Below are positions 16,843 through 25,134 of a stretch of 28,836 bases of DNA, in pieces (position 1 is the first letter of the stretch; each line of letters opens with the position of its first letter). Made by a program: the position numbers and the translations under genes. The notes under the pieces are model-generated. The model was given only the letters and a program-made list of their open reading frames with translations. It was not told the origin of the DNA and ran no database searches. The stretch comes from a bacterium (GTDB lineage: Bacteria > Tectomicrobia > Entotheonellia > Entotheonellales > Entotheonellaceae), in NCBI GenBank assembly GCA_027294925.1, contig JAPULM010000487.1:1-28836 (forward strand), written 5' to 3'.

Positions 16843-17532
16843 TCAACATGACTCTACAAGATTGGAGCTAACGCCAGTGGCGCTCGTTGCGACCCGATCC
16901 ACGTAAAGCGTTAAACGCTCAACCGAAACCACCTCAATTCGTTCGTCCACATATAATGCCTCACCGCTAATCGACACGGCGTTCCATAAGACACCCCCAA
17001 CCTTAACCTTGCCAGCCGGTTTTAAAGACTGGACAACAACACCTTCTTGATACAGTAGACCTTCAGCCCCAGACCACGCCTCACTCTTATATTGGTAATA
17101 CAAAGGCCCATAGTTGCGTTCATACCAGACGATACATGCAGCCAGAAAACTCGTGCTCACCAGGCCAAAGGTACTACCCAGTATGGTCCACCAGTGGGCG
17201 GACAGAGTCATCAACAAAATGGCCGCAATTAAGGCAAGACCGAAGGGAATGGCAAGATAAATATTATAAGCAACGACAGCGACAACGACCTCAAGGATAT
17301 TGAGGTAATTGACAAAAATCTTGTTACGCTCGTAGCGTCGGTCACGCCGGACAATGTTGCGCTGGAGTTGCCACCAGCAGAGCGTGCCGCACGCCAACCC
17401 TGCCAGGACACCCCAGGCGAATGCATCGCGGTGGGCGCCAATCCGAGCGCGTAGCAACCACAGGACAATGGCACAAAGTGCCAACACGATTAGCGTGTTA
17501 CCTAATACCCGGACTTGCTTAACCTGCGCCAT
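16843..17532 (-). CDS. NfeD-like membrane protein with C-terminal OB fold
   Basis: Predicted inner-membrane protein of 229 residues. The N-terminal two-thirds carry about five hydrophobic helices (about 11-28, 37-54, 75-91, 93-112, 115-137). Residues 155-215 (GAEGLLYQEGVVVQSLKPAG, VGGVLWNAVSISGEAL, VVSVERLTLYVDRV) match the NfeD C-terminal OB-fold pattern. NfeD proteins usually partner with stomatin/SPFH proteins or ClpP-class proteases; neither is next to it. The charged RRDRRYERNK loop (63-71) lies between helices 2 and 3. The ATG at 17532 is preferred, with GGGGA four bases upstream, over an in-frame GTG at 17568. It lies between the pmbA-like and CNNM genes on one strand. Confidence 0.75.
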   Translation of the reverse strand: MAQVKQVRVLGNTLIVLALCAIVLWLLRARIGAHRDAFAWGVLAGLACGTLCWWQLQRNIVRRDRRYERNKIFVNYLNILEVVVAVVAYNIYLAIPFGLALIAAILLMTLSAHWWTILGSTFGLVSTSFLAACIVWYERNYGPLYYQYKSEAWSGAEGLLYQEGVVVQSLKPAGKVKVGGVLWNAVSISGEALYVDERIEVVSVERLTLYVDRVATSATGVSSNLVESC

Positions 17533-17613
17533 AACTTCCCCAAAGACGCCATTTGCCGTTAAAAACACGGGACGTCATCCTACCAAAGCGGCAGGGTGAT
17601 GGCACCACTCAGC

Positions 17614-18936
17614 CTAAAGCGTAAAGGTAAAATCTTCAATCAATGCCCCTGGGACACGACCACTACTGGTTGAGCGTTGATGATAGGTGCCGGTATCCAA
17701 AATTAGATCGCGCTCAGCTGTCAATCCGAATAAGTGCTCACCGAGCATGCGATAAATCGTCTCATCAAAGCGCATGACATTCAGTGGCGCCTGAATGATG
17801 CCGTGCGCAACCCAGAGCGTTGCGAAGCGCGTCATGCCTGTAATGCGACAAGCGGAGCGATCGGAGTAGTTAAGATACCAGACGTTGTTGATGTACACCC
17901 CCGTATCCAATTGTTCAAACACTTGGTCGCGTGCAACTGTTCCCCCAGCCATGTCCACTGACTCAGGCGATTCCCGGTTCGCGGCGCCGTTAGTAGGTAC
18001 GCCATATTCCTTCGCAGAGCGTGGTGAGGCCAAACAGTCTCGGAAAGCGCCGGCGTCAATGAGCACGACTTGCTCGGGCTTGATAAAGCCGGCGCTCTGA
18101 AAGTTAGGCGCCACCCCGTCACGTGTGTTTTCGCGCAGGGTGACAGACGGGTGTAAGCGTATCCCCTCCTCTATCATTCTTAACAGCGAGGTCTGCTTGG
18201 TACGATGATCTTTTAGGCCAAAACCGCCCCAACTCAAGGTATCAAGAATATCATAAAGCGCGGATGGCGATAGATAGACCCGATAGCGTCCGGGCGCAAT
18301 CGTTTTTGGCGTTTGGCGTAGGACACCAAGCTGCTCAGCAGCAGTACTGACTTTCTGTTCGAAGTCGTCCTGCTCCCAAACAAAACCGGCATAGGCCGAT
18401 TTGACTGCCTTATCACCTTGATAGTAAAAACTCCAGTCAAGGTTAAAGCTGTAGTCCGCGAACCAGTTGCGTTGTCCAAACGAGTTGGCAAATCCAGCGT
18501 ATATCCCGCCAGCGGCATAAATGCCCACAAGATCACGACCGCAACCCGCTTCTAAAATCGCGCCAACCGCATCTTCGCATGATGGCAAGCGATTTTCACC
18601 AAGATGGTCGCTGTTATGCACCTCAGTGGCATAGAGCAAATACGGGTCTTCAGGCAAATAAGGTAGTTTCTCACGTAAACCCGTGATCAGATCGCCCAAG
18701 CGGTCGCGGTCCATTTCCAAATCGCCCGACAGCGCAATATCACCCGCCGTGTGCCGCTGCCCGTTAATCAAATCCCCGCTCAAGACACGCTGTGTAACCG
18801 TACCGGGTTGACGTACAGCGCTTCGGTTAAAACGGATGAAGTCCGAATCTTCGCCGTGAAACGTGCAGGTATACCTCTCCTGACCGTACAGAAGTGCCGT
18901 AATGAGATCAGCCAGTGCATAAAAATAGTCTTGCAT
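17614..18936 (-). CDS. pmbA: TldE/PmbA-like metalloprotease subunit
   Basis: Non-catalytic partner of TldD; the TldD/TldE heterodimer unwinds and trims peptides, for example modified peptides such as microcin B17 in E. coli. The 440 residues lack the HExxxH zinc motif, as expected for the E subunit. The C-terminal half is diagnostic: INNVWYLNYSDRSACRITGM, then IIQAPLNVMRFDETIYRML. The gene starts five bases after the tldD-like stop, with GGAGG and AGGGG near the junction, so the two are translated together. The overall similarity is to the TldD/PmbA superfamily; whether it is strictly PmbA or a paralogous clade cannot be settled by eye. No candidate peptide substrate gene was seen nearby. Confidence 0.87.
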   Translation of the reverse strand: MQDYFYALADLITALLYGQERYTCTFHGEDSDFIRFNRSAVRQPGTVTQRVLSGDLINGQRHTAGDIALSGDLEMDRDRLGDLITGLREKLPYLPEDPYLLYATEVHNSDHLGENRLPSCEDAVGAILEAGCGRDLVGIYAAGGIYAGFANSFGQRNWFADYSFNLDWSFYYQGDKAVKSAYAGFVWEQDDFEQKVSTAAEQLGVLRQTPKTIAPGRYRVYLSPSALYDILDTLSWGGFGLKDHRTKQTSLLRMIEEGIRLHPSVTLRENTRDGVAPNFQSAGFIKPEQVVLIDAGAFRDCLASPRSAKEYGVPTNGAANRESPESVDMAGGTVARDQVFEQLDTGVYINNVWYLNYSDRSACRITGMTRFATLWVAHGIIQAPLNVMRFDETIYRMLGEHLFGLTAERDLILDTGTYHQRSTSSGRVPGALIEDFTFTL

Positions 18937-18941
18937 AGCCC

Positions 18942-20375
18942 CTAGGCGCCTCCAAACACCTCGACATCCCCGAACAAACAGGCCGGGGACGCATGCCCCA
19001 CACGAATCACTTGATTAGGTTCCCCTTTGCCGCAATTAGGGGTTCCCATCACGGCAAATGTTGCTTGGTCGCCAACCATCTTGAGATTGCGCCAAAAGGT
19101 GGCGGAAATACCCCGATAATTCGGCTTCTTCACTACGGTGGTCAACTGGCCATCTTCGATCAGACGGCCCCATTCGCAGCCAAACTGGAATTTATTACGA
19201 GAGTCATCGATCGACCAAGAACAGTTGGTCTGCATATAGATGCCGCGCTCCACTGCTGCGATCATGTCATCCAGGCTAGCGTCTCCCGGTTCCAGATTAA
19301 GATTGGCCATACGATCAATCGGGGGTCGATTCCAGCTACAGGCACGAGCATTGGCCACCCCTGGCAGATCAGCGCGCACCTGTGAAATCAGGCTACCAAG
19401 CCCACGCAGCAAGGTACCTTCTTTAACCAGATATTCTCGCTGTACCGGTACCCCTTCATCGTCGAATCCATAGCTCGCGAACTGTTCAGGCCTGGTCGGA
19501 TCAAAGGTGATGTTCAACAAATCGGAGCCATAGCGATAGCTGCCGAACATATCCGGCGTGACAAAGCTAGTGCCGGCATAGTTGCGCTCGTCACCTAAAA
19601 TACGATCCAATTCCAACGGATGCCCAATCGATTCGTGAATCTGCAAGATCATCTGGTCGGGCGCCAACAACAGGTCCATCGTTGCCGACGGGCAGTTGGG
19701 CGCCGTCAACAATTGTAGCGCCTCGGTCGCAATCTGCGGCGCTGCATCACGAAATCCCAAATGATCAAGTACCTCCAGGCCACCCTGACGGCAGAATCCG
19801 CGTCCGCCGAAGGTACGGTTTTGGGTTTCCGAGCCCTCATTTGCCGTAGCGCTTAACATCGGAACCATGTAGCGAAAAAACTGCCGCACGCGCCCACCAT
19901 CAGAGGTCAGATAAAGCGTATCCATTTCCGTATAGCTTAACGAAGCGCTCCAATCGACAATGCGATTGTCAATTTTGAGTTGCTTACACACCGTCTGCAA
20001 CAAATCGATTTTGTCCGCCAGCGATACGACATGCCAGGCAATGGCTTGCGGACTCCTATATTCGCCATGCGGCGGTTCGGCAATCACCTTAGAAAAATCA
20101 ACCACACTATGTGACGCCGTTTGCCTTGCCCAACTCAAAGCTTGATCGGCGGCACGTTGTAGTCCACTTAGGGTCAAATTACTGGTGGCGGCATATCCCA
20201 TTCCCCCGCCCGCAAATACCGTTAGCATCGCCCCAATATCTTCTGACGTTCCCACCGGCTGTAAAATATTCTGCCGCACGGCAATCATTTCCGACCGTTC
20301 CTGGACAACGCGTAAGCTGCAAAAATCACCTTTCGCCCCAATCTGACCAAAATATGTCTCTAAGCGTTCAAACAT
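18942..20375 (-). CDS. tldD: TldD-like zinc metalloprotease
   Basis: Catalytic subunit of the TldD/TldE protease. The 477 residues contain the family zinc motif HESIGH (247-252, HExxxH) followed by PLELDRILGDERNYAGTSFV, and the C-terminal SPACLFGDVEVFGG with C466, a position that is a zinc ligand in TldD. Near the end, WSIDDSRNKFQFGCEWGRLIEDG and KKPNYRGISATFW also fit the family. The start is firm: AGGAGG eight bases upstream of the ATG. It is the first gene of a minus-strand run with tldE, the NfeD-like gene and the CNNM gene, and it diverges from the exporter gene across 134 bp. Confidence 0.9.
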   Translation of the reverse strand: MFERLETYFGQIGAKGDFCSLRVVQERSEMIAVRQNILQPVGTSEDIGAMLTVFAGGGMGYAATSNLTLSGLQRAADQALSWARQTASHSVVDFSKVIAEPPHGEYRSPQAIAWHVVSLADKIDLLQTVCKQLKIDNRIVDWSASLSYTEMDTLYLTSDGGRVRQFFRYMVPMLSATANEGSETQNRTFGGRGFCRQGGLEVLDHLGFRDAAPQIATEALQLLTAPNCPSATMDLLLAPDQMILQIHESIGHPLELDRILGDERNYAGTSFVTPDMFGSYRYGSDLLNITFDPTRPEQFASYGFDDEGVPVQREYLVKEGTLLRGLGSLISQVRADLPGVANARACSWNRPPIDRMANLNLEPGDASLDDMIAAVERGIYMQTNCSWSIDDSRNKFQFGCEWGRLIEDGQLTTVVKKPNYRGISATFWRNLKMVGDQATFAVMGTPNCGKGEPNQVIRVGHASPACLFGDVEVFGGA

Positions 20376-20509
20376 CGCGGCGCCCTCCTAGCAATAGCTA
20401 TCTCACCATCACGCCTCGCCCTATTTTTTCTCCACCACAGCGGCTTGCCCGGCTCAGGCAACCTATGCTAGGCTCCTGTCAAAGCGTACCTATCTGGAAC
20501 TATTGTAGC

Positions 20510-22081
20510 ATGAGAACACAATCGAGATCAGCAGCCCCTCCGTTAACTGATACACCGATCACGTCAACCGCCTATATCTGGTGGTCGATGACATCGATTG
20601 TCCTGGGCGGCTACATCAGTGTTTTAAACAACCACGTCATCAATATCGTTATCCCTAAAATGATGAGTGGCTTGGGCACGGACGTGGTCACCATTCGCTG
20701 GGTGATCACCGCTTATATGCTGGCTAATGCCGTCGTTATTCCCTTAACCGGCTGGTTGGTACGCGTGCTAGGAGCGCGGGAATTGTACATCTACAGCCTA
20801 CTGTTATTTACCAGTAGCGCGGTAGCCTGTGGCATGGCGACAAGCGTCGATATGCTCATCATCTTCCGGCTCATTCAGGGCCTGGGCGGCGGCATCATCA
20901 TGCCCGTCACGATGTTGCTTATGCTAGACCTCTTTCCGCTGGAAAAACGTGGCATAGGCACCGCCATCTGGGGCATGGGCGCCTCCTGCGGCTCGCTGAC
21001 CGGTATCCCGCTGGGCGGTTTTTTGGCCGAACAGCTAAGTTGGCGGGCCGCCTTCTTCGCCAATATCCCCCCCGGCCTGATTGCCTTGCTGATCGCTGTG
21101 CTCATCATGCGTCGTTCGCCGCGCGAGCGGGGCGTCCCCTTCGATTGGTTCGGATTCCTCACCTTTAGCACAGCTCTCACCGCCTTGTTGCTGGCCGTCA
21201 GCAATGGACAACGCCAAGGTTGGGATGCAACGCCTATTGTGATCTTGTTCATCGTTTTTGGCACCGCTCTGCTGGCGTTTCTGCTGATCGAACCGCATGT
21301 CAAAACCCCAATGATCGATCTCGGCACCTTTCGCAGCCCGCAATATGCCATTGCCATTATCTTAGCACTGATTGCCGGCGGCATGTTCTCCGGCGGGCCA
21401 TTCATCGTGTCGCTACTCTTGCAACGCATGTATGATTTTTCCGTCCAAGACGCGGCCCTGATCATGTTTCCCAGTTCAGCCTTTCTCGTTCTGTGTACCC
21501 CGATTTCCGGCTGGGTGAGCGACCGTGTCGACCCTCGTTTGATGATGCTTGTGGGCTATCTGGCCTATGCCGCCTTTGGCTTCCTGATGATGTTCGCCGA
21601 TCTGCGCTTATCGGCCTCGATCATCTTGATTTTCTACTTCGGCCGTGGCATCGGACTCGGCCTGACCTATCCGGTGGTCTATCCAATCGGCATTAGCGGG
21701 CTGGAACCGGCACGTGGCAAAGCGGCGACCACCATTCTCAATCTCTGCGTCGTGCTTGGCGGTGCCTTGACCGTCTCACTACTTGCCGCCATGTTGGAGC
21801 AACGCCATGCCATCCGGCAGGCGCTGTTGGCCGAAACCCAGCAGTTATCATCAGTCGGCACCCAGCAAGCCTTGGCTTCTATGCAACGCCTTGCCGCCCA
21901 GATTGGCGGTGGGCTGGCGCCCTCCCTACACGCCAAGGTGCTGCTGAGCCGCCTGATCAATCGTGAGGCGTCGCTCCTGGCGTTCAACGATAGTTGCAGC
22001 ATCTTTATCATCATTGCGCTGACCGGCGCTATTCTGGTTTTGTTTTTCCGTAAGGCAAAGACTAAGGGAGCATTGAAATGA
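20510..22081 (+). CDS. MFS exporter, DHA2 (EmrB/QacA) type
   Basis: Predicted 14-helix drug:H+ antiporter of the major facilitator superfamily in the inner membrane. The 523 residues start with a polar N-terminus and then YIWWSMTSIVLGGYISVLNNHVINIVIP, the standard DHA2 opening with the charged Asp position occupied by Asn. The antiporter motif C region reads GSLTGIPLGGFLAEQLSWRAAFFANIPPG. The ATG at 20510 is chosen because the frame remains open upstream only as an antisense shadow of tldD; the upstream GGAA is too distant to be strong. It is unpaired: no membrane-fusion (EmrA) or TetR gene is near. It converges with the enolase-superfamily gene with a 22-bp gap. Confidence 0.9.
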   Translation: MRTQSRSAAPPLTDTPITSTAYIWWSMTSIVLGGYISVLNNHVINIVIPKMMSGLGTDVVTIRWVITAYMLANAVVIPLTGWLVRVLGARELYIYSLLLFTSSAVACGMATSVDMLIIFRLIQGLGGGIIMPVTMLLMLDLFPLEKRGIGTAIWGMGASCGSLTGIPLGGFLAEQLSWRAAFFANIPPGLIALLIAVLIMRRSPRERGVPFDWFGFLTFSTALTALLLAVSNGQRQGWDATPIVILFIVFGTALLAFLLIEPHVKTPMIDLGTFRSPQYAIAIILALIAGGMFSGGPFIVSLLLQRMYDFSVQDAALIMFPSSAFLVLCTPISGWVSDRVDPRLMMLVGYLAYAAFGFLMMFADLRLSASIILIFYFGRGIGLGLTYPVVYPIGISGLEPARGKAATTILNLCVVLGGALTVSLLAAMLEQRHAIRQALLAETQQLSSVGTQQALASMQRLAAQIGGGLAPSLHAKVLLSRLINREASLLAFNDSCSIFIIIALTGAILVLFFRKAKTKGALK

Positions 22082-22103
22082 AAACAGACCGTCCTGATAA
22101 CGT

Positions 22104-23261
22104 CTATAAAATTTTAACTCCATAAGCTTCCAGCGTCTCCTGGCGTAGCTCCAGGCCAAGCCCAGGGGCCTCCGGCAAACTCATGAAGCCGTCGACGATC
22201 TCCGGGCGCTGACGGAACAACTCGAACCACAGCGGGTCACGCTCGGGATCGGCGAACGATTCCAAAATAAAGCCGGTCGGAGTAGCAGCCTGGGCATGCA
22301 CGTGGATTTGGGGATCGTGATGCGCGGCCATGGGGATTTGGTACAGTTCGGCCAGCACGGCAGCTTTGCGCCAGGTGGTCAGGCCACCGGACCAGGTGGA
22401 ATCGACAATCAGATAATCAACCAGCCCGTCCGCCACCATACGGCGTAGTCCAAACGGCGTATACTCGGTTTCACCGGCAGCGATAGGAATGCTGGTAGCA
22501 GCTTTGAGACGTTGCATGGTCTGTCGTTCATCGTACCAGGGCATCGGATCTTCAAGCCAGAAAATACGGTACGGCTCAAATAGCCGCACCGCTTGCAAAG
22601 CGCTAGACAAGCTCCAACCTTGATTGGCGTCCAGCATAATCTCTGCGTCGTCCCCTACCGTCTCACGCACCACCCGCACGCGCTCGGCATCCGCTTCAGG
22701 TGTGACACCAGCCACTTTCATCTTCAAGATACGATAACCCTGCTCCAGATAAAACTCGGCTTCACGCTTCAGGTCGTCGAGTTGTTCACCGTCTTTATAA
22801 TAAAACCCGGTTACATAGGCTGGTATGCGCTGACGTAAGGCGCCACCTAGCAGGGCATACACCGGCCGTTCGACGGCCTTGCCCATCAGATCCCAGAGTG
22901 CAATATCAATCGCGCTCATAGCGGTGATCAATTGCCGCTGTTGACGCGCTAGCGTCGGTATGCCACGCACCGAGGTATATGTCAGGGCAAATAAGTCTTG
23001 CCAAATACGCTCAACGTTAAATGGGTCTTCACCCAGAATAAGCGGTGTAATAGCCTGCAAAATGTCCCTGACGACACTCAGACCATCGGCACCCTGACGC
23101 AGTAAAAACGGCCCATGCCCCTCACCAATGCCAACGAGTCCGGCATCTGTCGTCAAGGTCACAATGACCTCGCTCACCTGACTGATGGTATGATTGGATG
23201 TCCTCACCGGCTGAGGCAGTGGGCAGGACAAAAAGTAGGTTTCCATCTTGGTAATTTTCAT
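22104..23261 (-). CDS. Mandelate racemase/muconate lactonizing enzyme family protein
   Basis: Enolase-superfamily enzyme that abstracts a proton alpha to a carboxylate, typically a racemase or sugar-acid dehydratase. The 385 residues have the KxK base (K180, K182 in ILKMKVAG), metal ligands D211 (LDANQGW), E237 (WLEDP) and E264 (AAGETEY), then D287 (IVDSTWSGG) and H314 (MAAHH), which match the MR-subgroup Asp-His dyad. The second His next to it and the following DPQIHVHAQ are unusual. The start at 23261 is supported by AGGAG seven bases upstream; an ATG five codons earlier overlaps that site. The substrate is unknown; its divergent neighbour is an AtzG/AtzE-like amidase pair. Confidence 0.88.
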   Translation of the reverse strand: MKITKMETYFLSCPLPQPVRTSNHTISQVSEVIVTLTTDAGLVGIGEGHGPFLLRQGADGLSVVRDILQAITPLILGEDPFNVERIWQDLFALTYTSVRGIPTLARQQRQLITAMSAIDIALWDLMGKAVERPVYALLGGALRQRIPAYVTGFYYKDGEQLDDLKREAEFYLEQGYRILKMKVAGVTPEADAERVRVVRETVGDDAEIMLDANQGWSLSSALQAVRLFEPYRIFWLEDPMPWYDERQTMQRLKAATSIPIAAGETEYTPFGLRRMVADGLVDYLIVDSTWSGGLTTWRKAAVLAELYQIPMAAHHDPQIHVHAQAATPTGFILESFADPERDPLWFELFRQRPEIVDGFMSLPEAPGLGLELRQETLEAYGVKIL

Positions 23262-23371
23262 AAGCTGGCTCCTCATATGACCGATGACCGACCGGCCGTC
23301 GTAATTGTGCCTCAGGTAAGATGCTCAGCATTGTAGGACAGGGCATCAGGTGAGTAAAGCGAGGGTTTGGT

Positions 23372-23400
23372 TTGAGCCTGAAACCGCCTCGTGATAGGAT
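23372..23400 (+). promoter_or_regulatory. Possible sigma70-type promoter for the amidase operon
   Basis: A -35-like TTGAGC and a -10-like TAGGAT are separated by exactly 17 bp, with four of six consensus positions in each. They lie about 60 bp upstream of the small AtzG-like gene in the divergent region. This would give a leader of about 55 bases. The match is modest. Confidence 0.3.
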
Positions 23401-23461
23401 CCTGTCAGCCACACAACATCTCTTGTCGAACGCATCAAACAATATTACGGAGAGGCCTGCT

Positions 23462-23698
23462 ATGGAGGAAAGCGGTTCTGTGCGTCAACTTTCGATTGCC
23501 GAGTTACAACAAATGGCCCGTGATGTCCTCGGACGCGACCTGAGTATGGCGCAAACAGAAGCCTACCGGGGACGGCTGGTGGTCATGGTGCGCGCCGTAC
23601 AAGCATTGCAGGGGTGGGAATCCCAGTTGCGCGATATTGAGCCGGCGGCTGTGCATCGCACCCCAGTTGCAGAAGGAGACGGGTATGGGGTCATCTGA
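23462..23698 (+). CDS. Small AtzG/GatC-like amidase subunit
   Basis: A 78-residue protein with a GGAGAGG ribosome binding site seven bases upstream of its ATG. The pattern is a short helix-rich body (LSIAELQQMARDVLGRDL, then YRGRLVVMVRAVQALQGWE) followed by an extended tail (LRDIEPAAVHRTP), which is the shape of GatC and of AtzG/DUF4089 proteins that wrap around an amidase. The reading frame overlaps the start of the following amidase gene by 14 bases, so the two are translationally coupled. GatC itself is possible, but no gatB is present and the amidase is not a clear GatA. An in-frame extension to 23372 runs over the putative promoter and lacks a ribosome binding site. Confidence 0.72.
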   Translation: MEESGSVRQLSIAELQQMARDVLGRDLSMAQTEAYRGRLVVMVRAVQALQGWESQLRDIEPAAVHRTPVAEGDGYGVI

Positions 23699-25076
23699 CC
23701 TGGTATTCAATAGCATCGCCGAACTCGCCCCGCGTCTCGCTGCCGGCGACCTCTCACCGGTAGAGGTGACAGAGGTCACGCTGGCGCGTATTGAACAGCA
23801 CGACGAACGGCTCAACTCGTACATTACCGTCATGGCGGACAGCGCCCGTCACGCTGCACGGGCTGCTGAGGCGTCCATGCAGTCCGGTAATTACCTTGGC
23901 CCTCTGCACGGCATCCCAATTGCGGTCAAAGATTTGTACGCCACGCGTGATGTACATACCACCTATGGCTCAGCGTTATTCGCCGACTGGATTCCCGACC
24001 ACGACGCAGCGGTGGTCGAACGCTTGCAGCAAGCCGGCGCCGTAATCGTCGGCAAAACCAACCTGCACGAACTCGCCTTCGGCACAACCAGCGCCAACCC
24101 GCACTACGGCCCAGTGCGCAACCCCTGGAATCCCGCTTGTCATCCAGGCGGCTCTAGTGGCGGCTCGGCAGCAGCGGTTGCCGCAGGGCTAGCCTGCGGC
24201 GCCCTAGGCAGCGACACTGGTGGATCAATTCGCCAGCCGGCCGCCTGTTGCGGTATTGTGGGTCTGAAACCAACTTACGGCCGCGTCAGCAAATTCGGCG
24301 CCCTCCCCCTCGCCTGGTCGATGGATCACGCCGGACCAATGACCCGCACGGTTACTGACACCGCCATCATGTTGCAGGTACTGGCTGGTTACGATGCCCG
24401 CGACCCAGGCTGTGTCTCGCACCCCGTTTCCGATTACACGGCGTCACTCAAGCTTGACCTGCACGGCAGCCGCATCGGCGTAGCGCGAGATTTTTTCTTC
24501 GAAGGTTGCGACCCCGACGTGCTAAGCGCCGTGGAAACAGCACTCGACGTCTTGCGCGAACTCGGCGCCACGGTAGAAGAAATTGCCCTGCCCGATATGC
24601 ATGCCGTCCGTTCGGTAGGTACAATCATTCTGTTTTCCGAAGCAGCAGCCTATCATGCCGCCGACATGCGGCAGCGTCCCGAGGCGATTAGCGATGAGAT
24701 TCGAGCCCTAATCGAAATGGGCGATTTCTACAGCGCCGTACAATACGTTCAGGCACAACGCCTGCGCCGTCATTTGACGGCGGAAACCAGCCACGCTTTA
24801 GCGGCCTTCGACGCCATGGTGATGCCAACGTCACCCGTCGCAGCCACGCCCATCACCCCTGATCCACCTGGGCATGACGCGCTACGGCCACGCAATACGT
24901 TACCATTTGATCTCATTAGCCTACCGGCAATCTCCATTCCCTGTGGGTTCACCAGCGCTGGCTTGCCGGTAGGTTTGCAAATTGTTGGCAAAGCATTTGA
25001 CGAAGCTGGCGTTCTACACGTGGCCTATGCTTACGAGCAGGCCACCGAATGGCACCATCGACACCCACTGCCATAG
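23685..25076 (+). CDS. Amidase-signature hydrolase (AtzE-like)
   Basis: Cytosolic amidase with the Ser-cisSer-Lys triad. The 463 residues show K82 (IPIAVKDLY), S157 in [13 protein letters not shown] and S181 in [13 protein letters not shown]; spacings match those of known GatA-type amidases. [16 protein letters not shown] text (here [19 protein letters not shown]) is more typical of hydrolytic amidases than of GatA. The ATG at 23685 has AAGGAGA about five bases upstream and lies inside the AtzG-like gene. Together they may form an AtzE/AtzG-type complex that removes an amino group from a carbamoyl or amide substrate. hisS follows after 58 bp. The actual substrate is not known. Confidence 0.9.
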   Translation: MGSSDLVFNSIAELAPRLAAGDLSPVEVTEVTLARIEQHDERLNSYITVMADSARHAARAAEASMQSGNYLGPLHGIPIAVKDLYATRDVHTTYGSALFADWIPDHDAAVVERLQQAGAVIVGKTNLHELAFGTTSANPHYGPVRNPWNPACHPGGSSGGSAAAVAAGLACGALGSDTGGSIRQPAACCGIVGLKPTYGRVSKFGALPLAWSMDHAGPMTRTVTDTAIMLQVLAGYDARDPGCVSHPVSDYTASLKLDLHGSRIGVARDFFFEGCDPDVLSAVETALDVLRELGATVEEIALPDMHAVRSVGTIILFSEAAAYHAADMRQRPEAISDEIRALIEMGDFYSAVQYVQAQRLRRHLTAETSHALAAFDAMVMPTSPVAATPITPDPPGHDALRPRNTLPFDLISLPAISIPCGFTSAGLPVGLQIVGKAFDEAGVLHVAYAYEQATEWHHRHPLP

Positions 25077-25134
25077 AAAAATAAGATTGAGGACCAAAAC
25101 CTAACACCTTGTGAACGATAACGAGGGAGAAACG

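Noticed and set aside
20445..20474. TTGCCC with TAGGCT at 18 bp as the exporter promoter
   Set aside because: The -10 match is only three of six, so it was not listed as a feature.
20111..20509. Long N-terminal extension of the DHA2 exporter reading frame
   Set aside because: It runs antisense through the 5' part of the tldD gene, has no membrane or family similarity, and the standard exporter N-terminus begins at the ATG at 20510.
20875..21465. 196-residue open frame on the minus strand
   Set aside because: It is antisense to conserved membrane segments of the exporter; composition is explained by the coding strand.
23462..25076. The small protein and amidase as GatC and GatA of tRNA amidotransferase
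   Set aside because: No gatB is adjacent, and the amidase text around [12 protein letters not shown] is more like hydrolytic amidases; kept only as an alternative.
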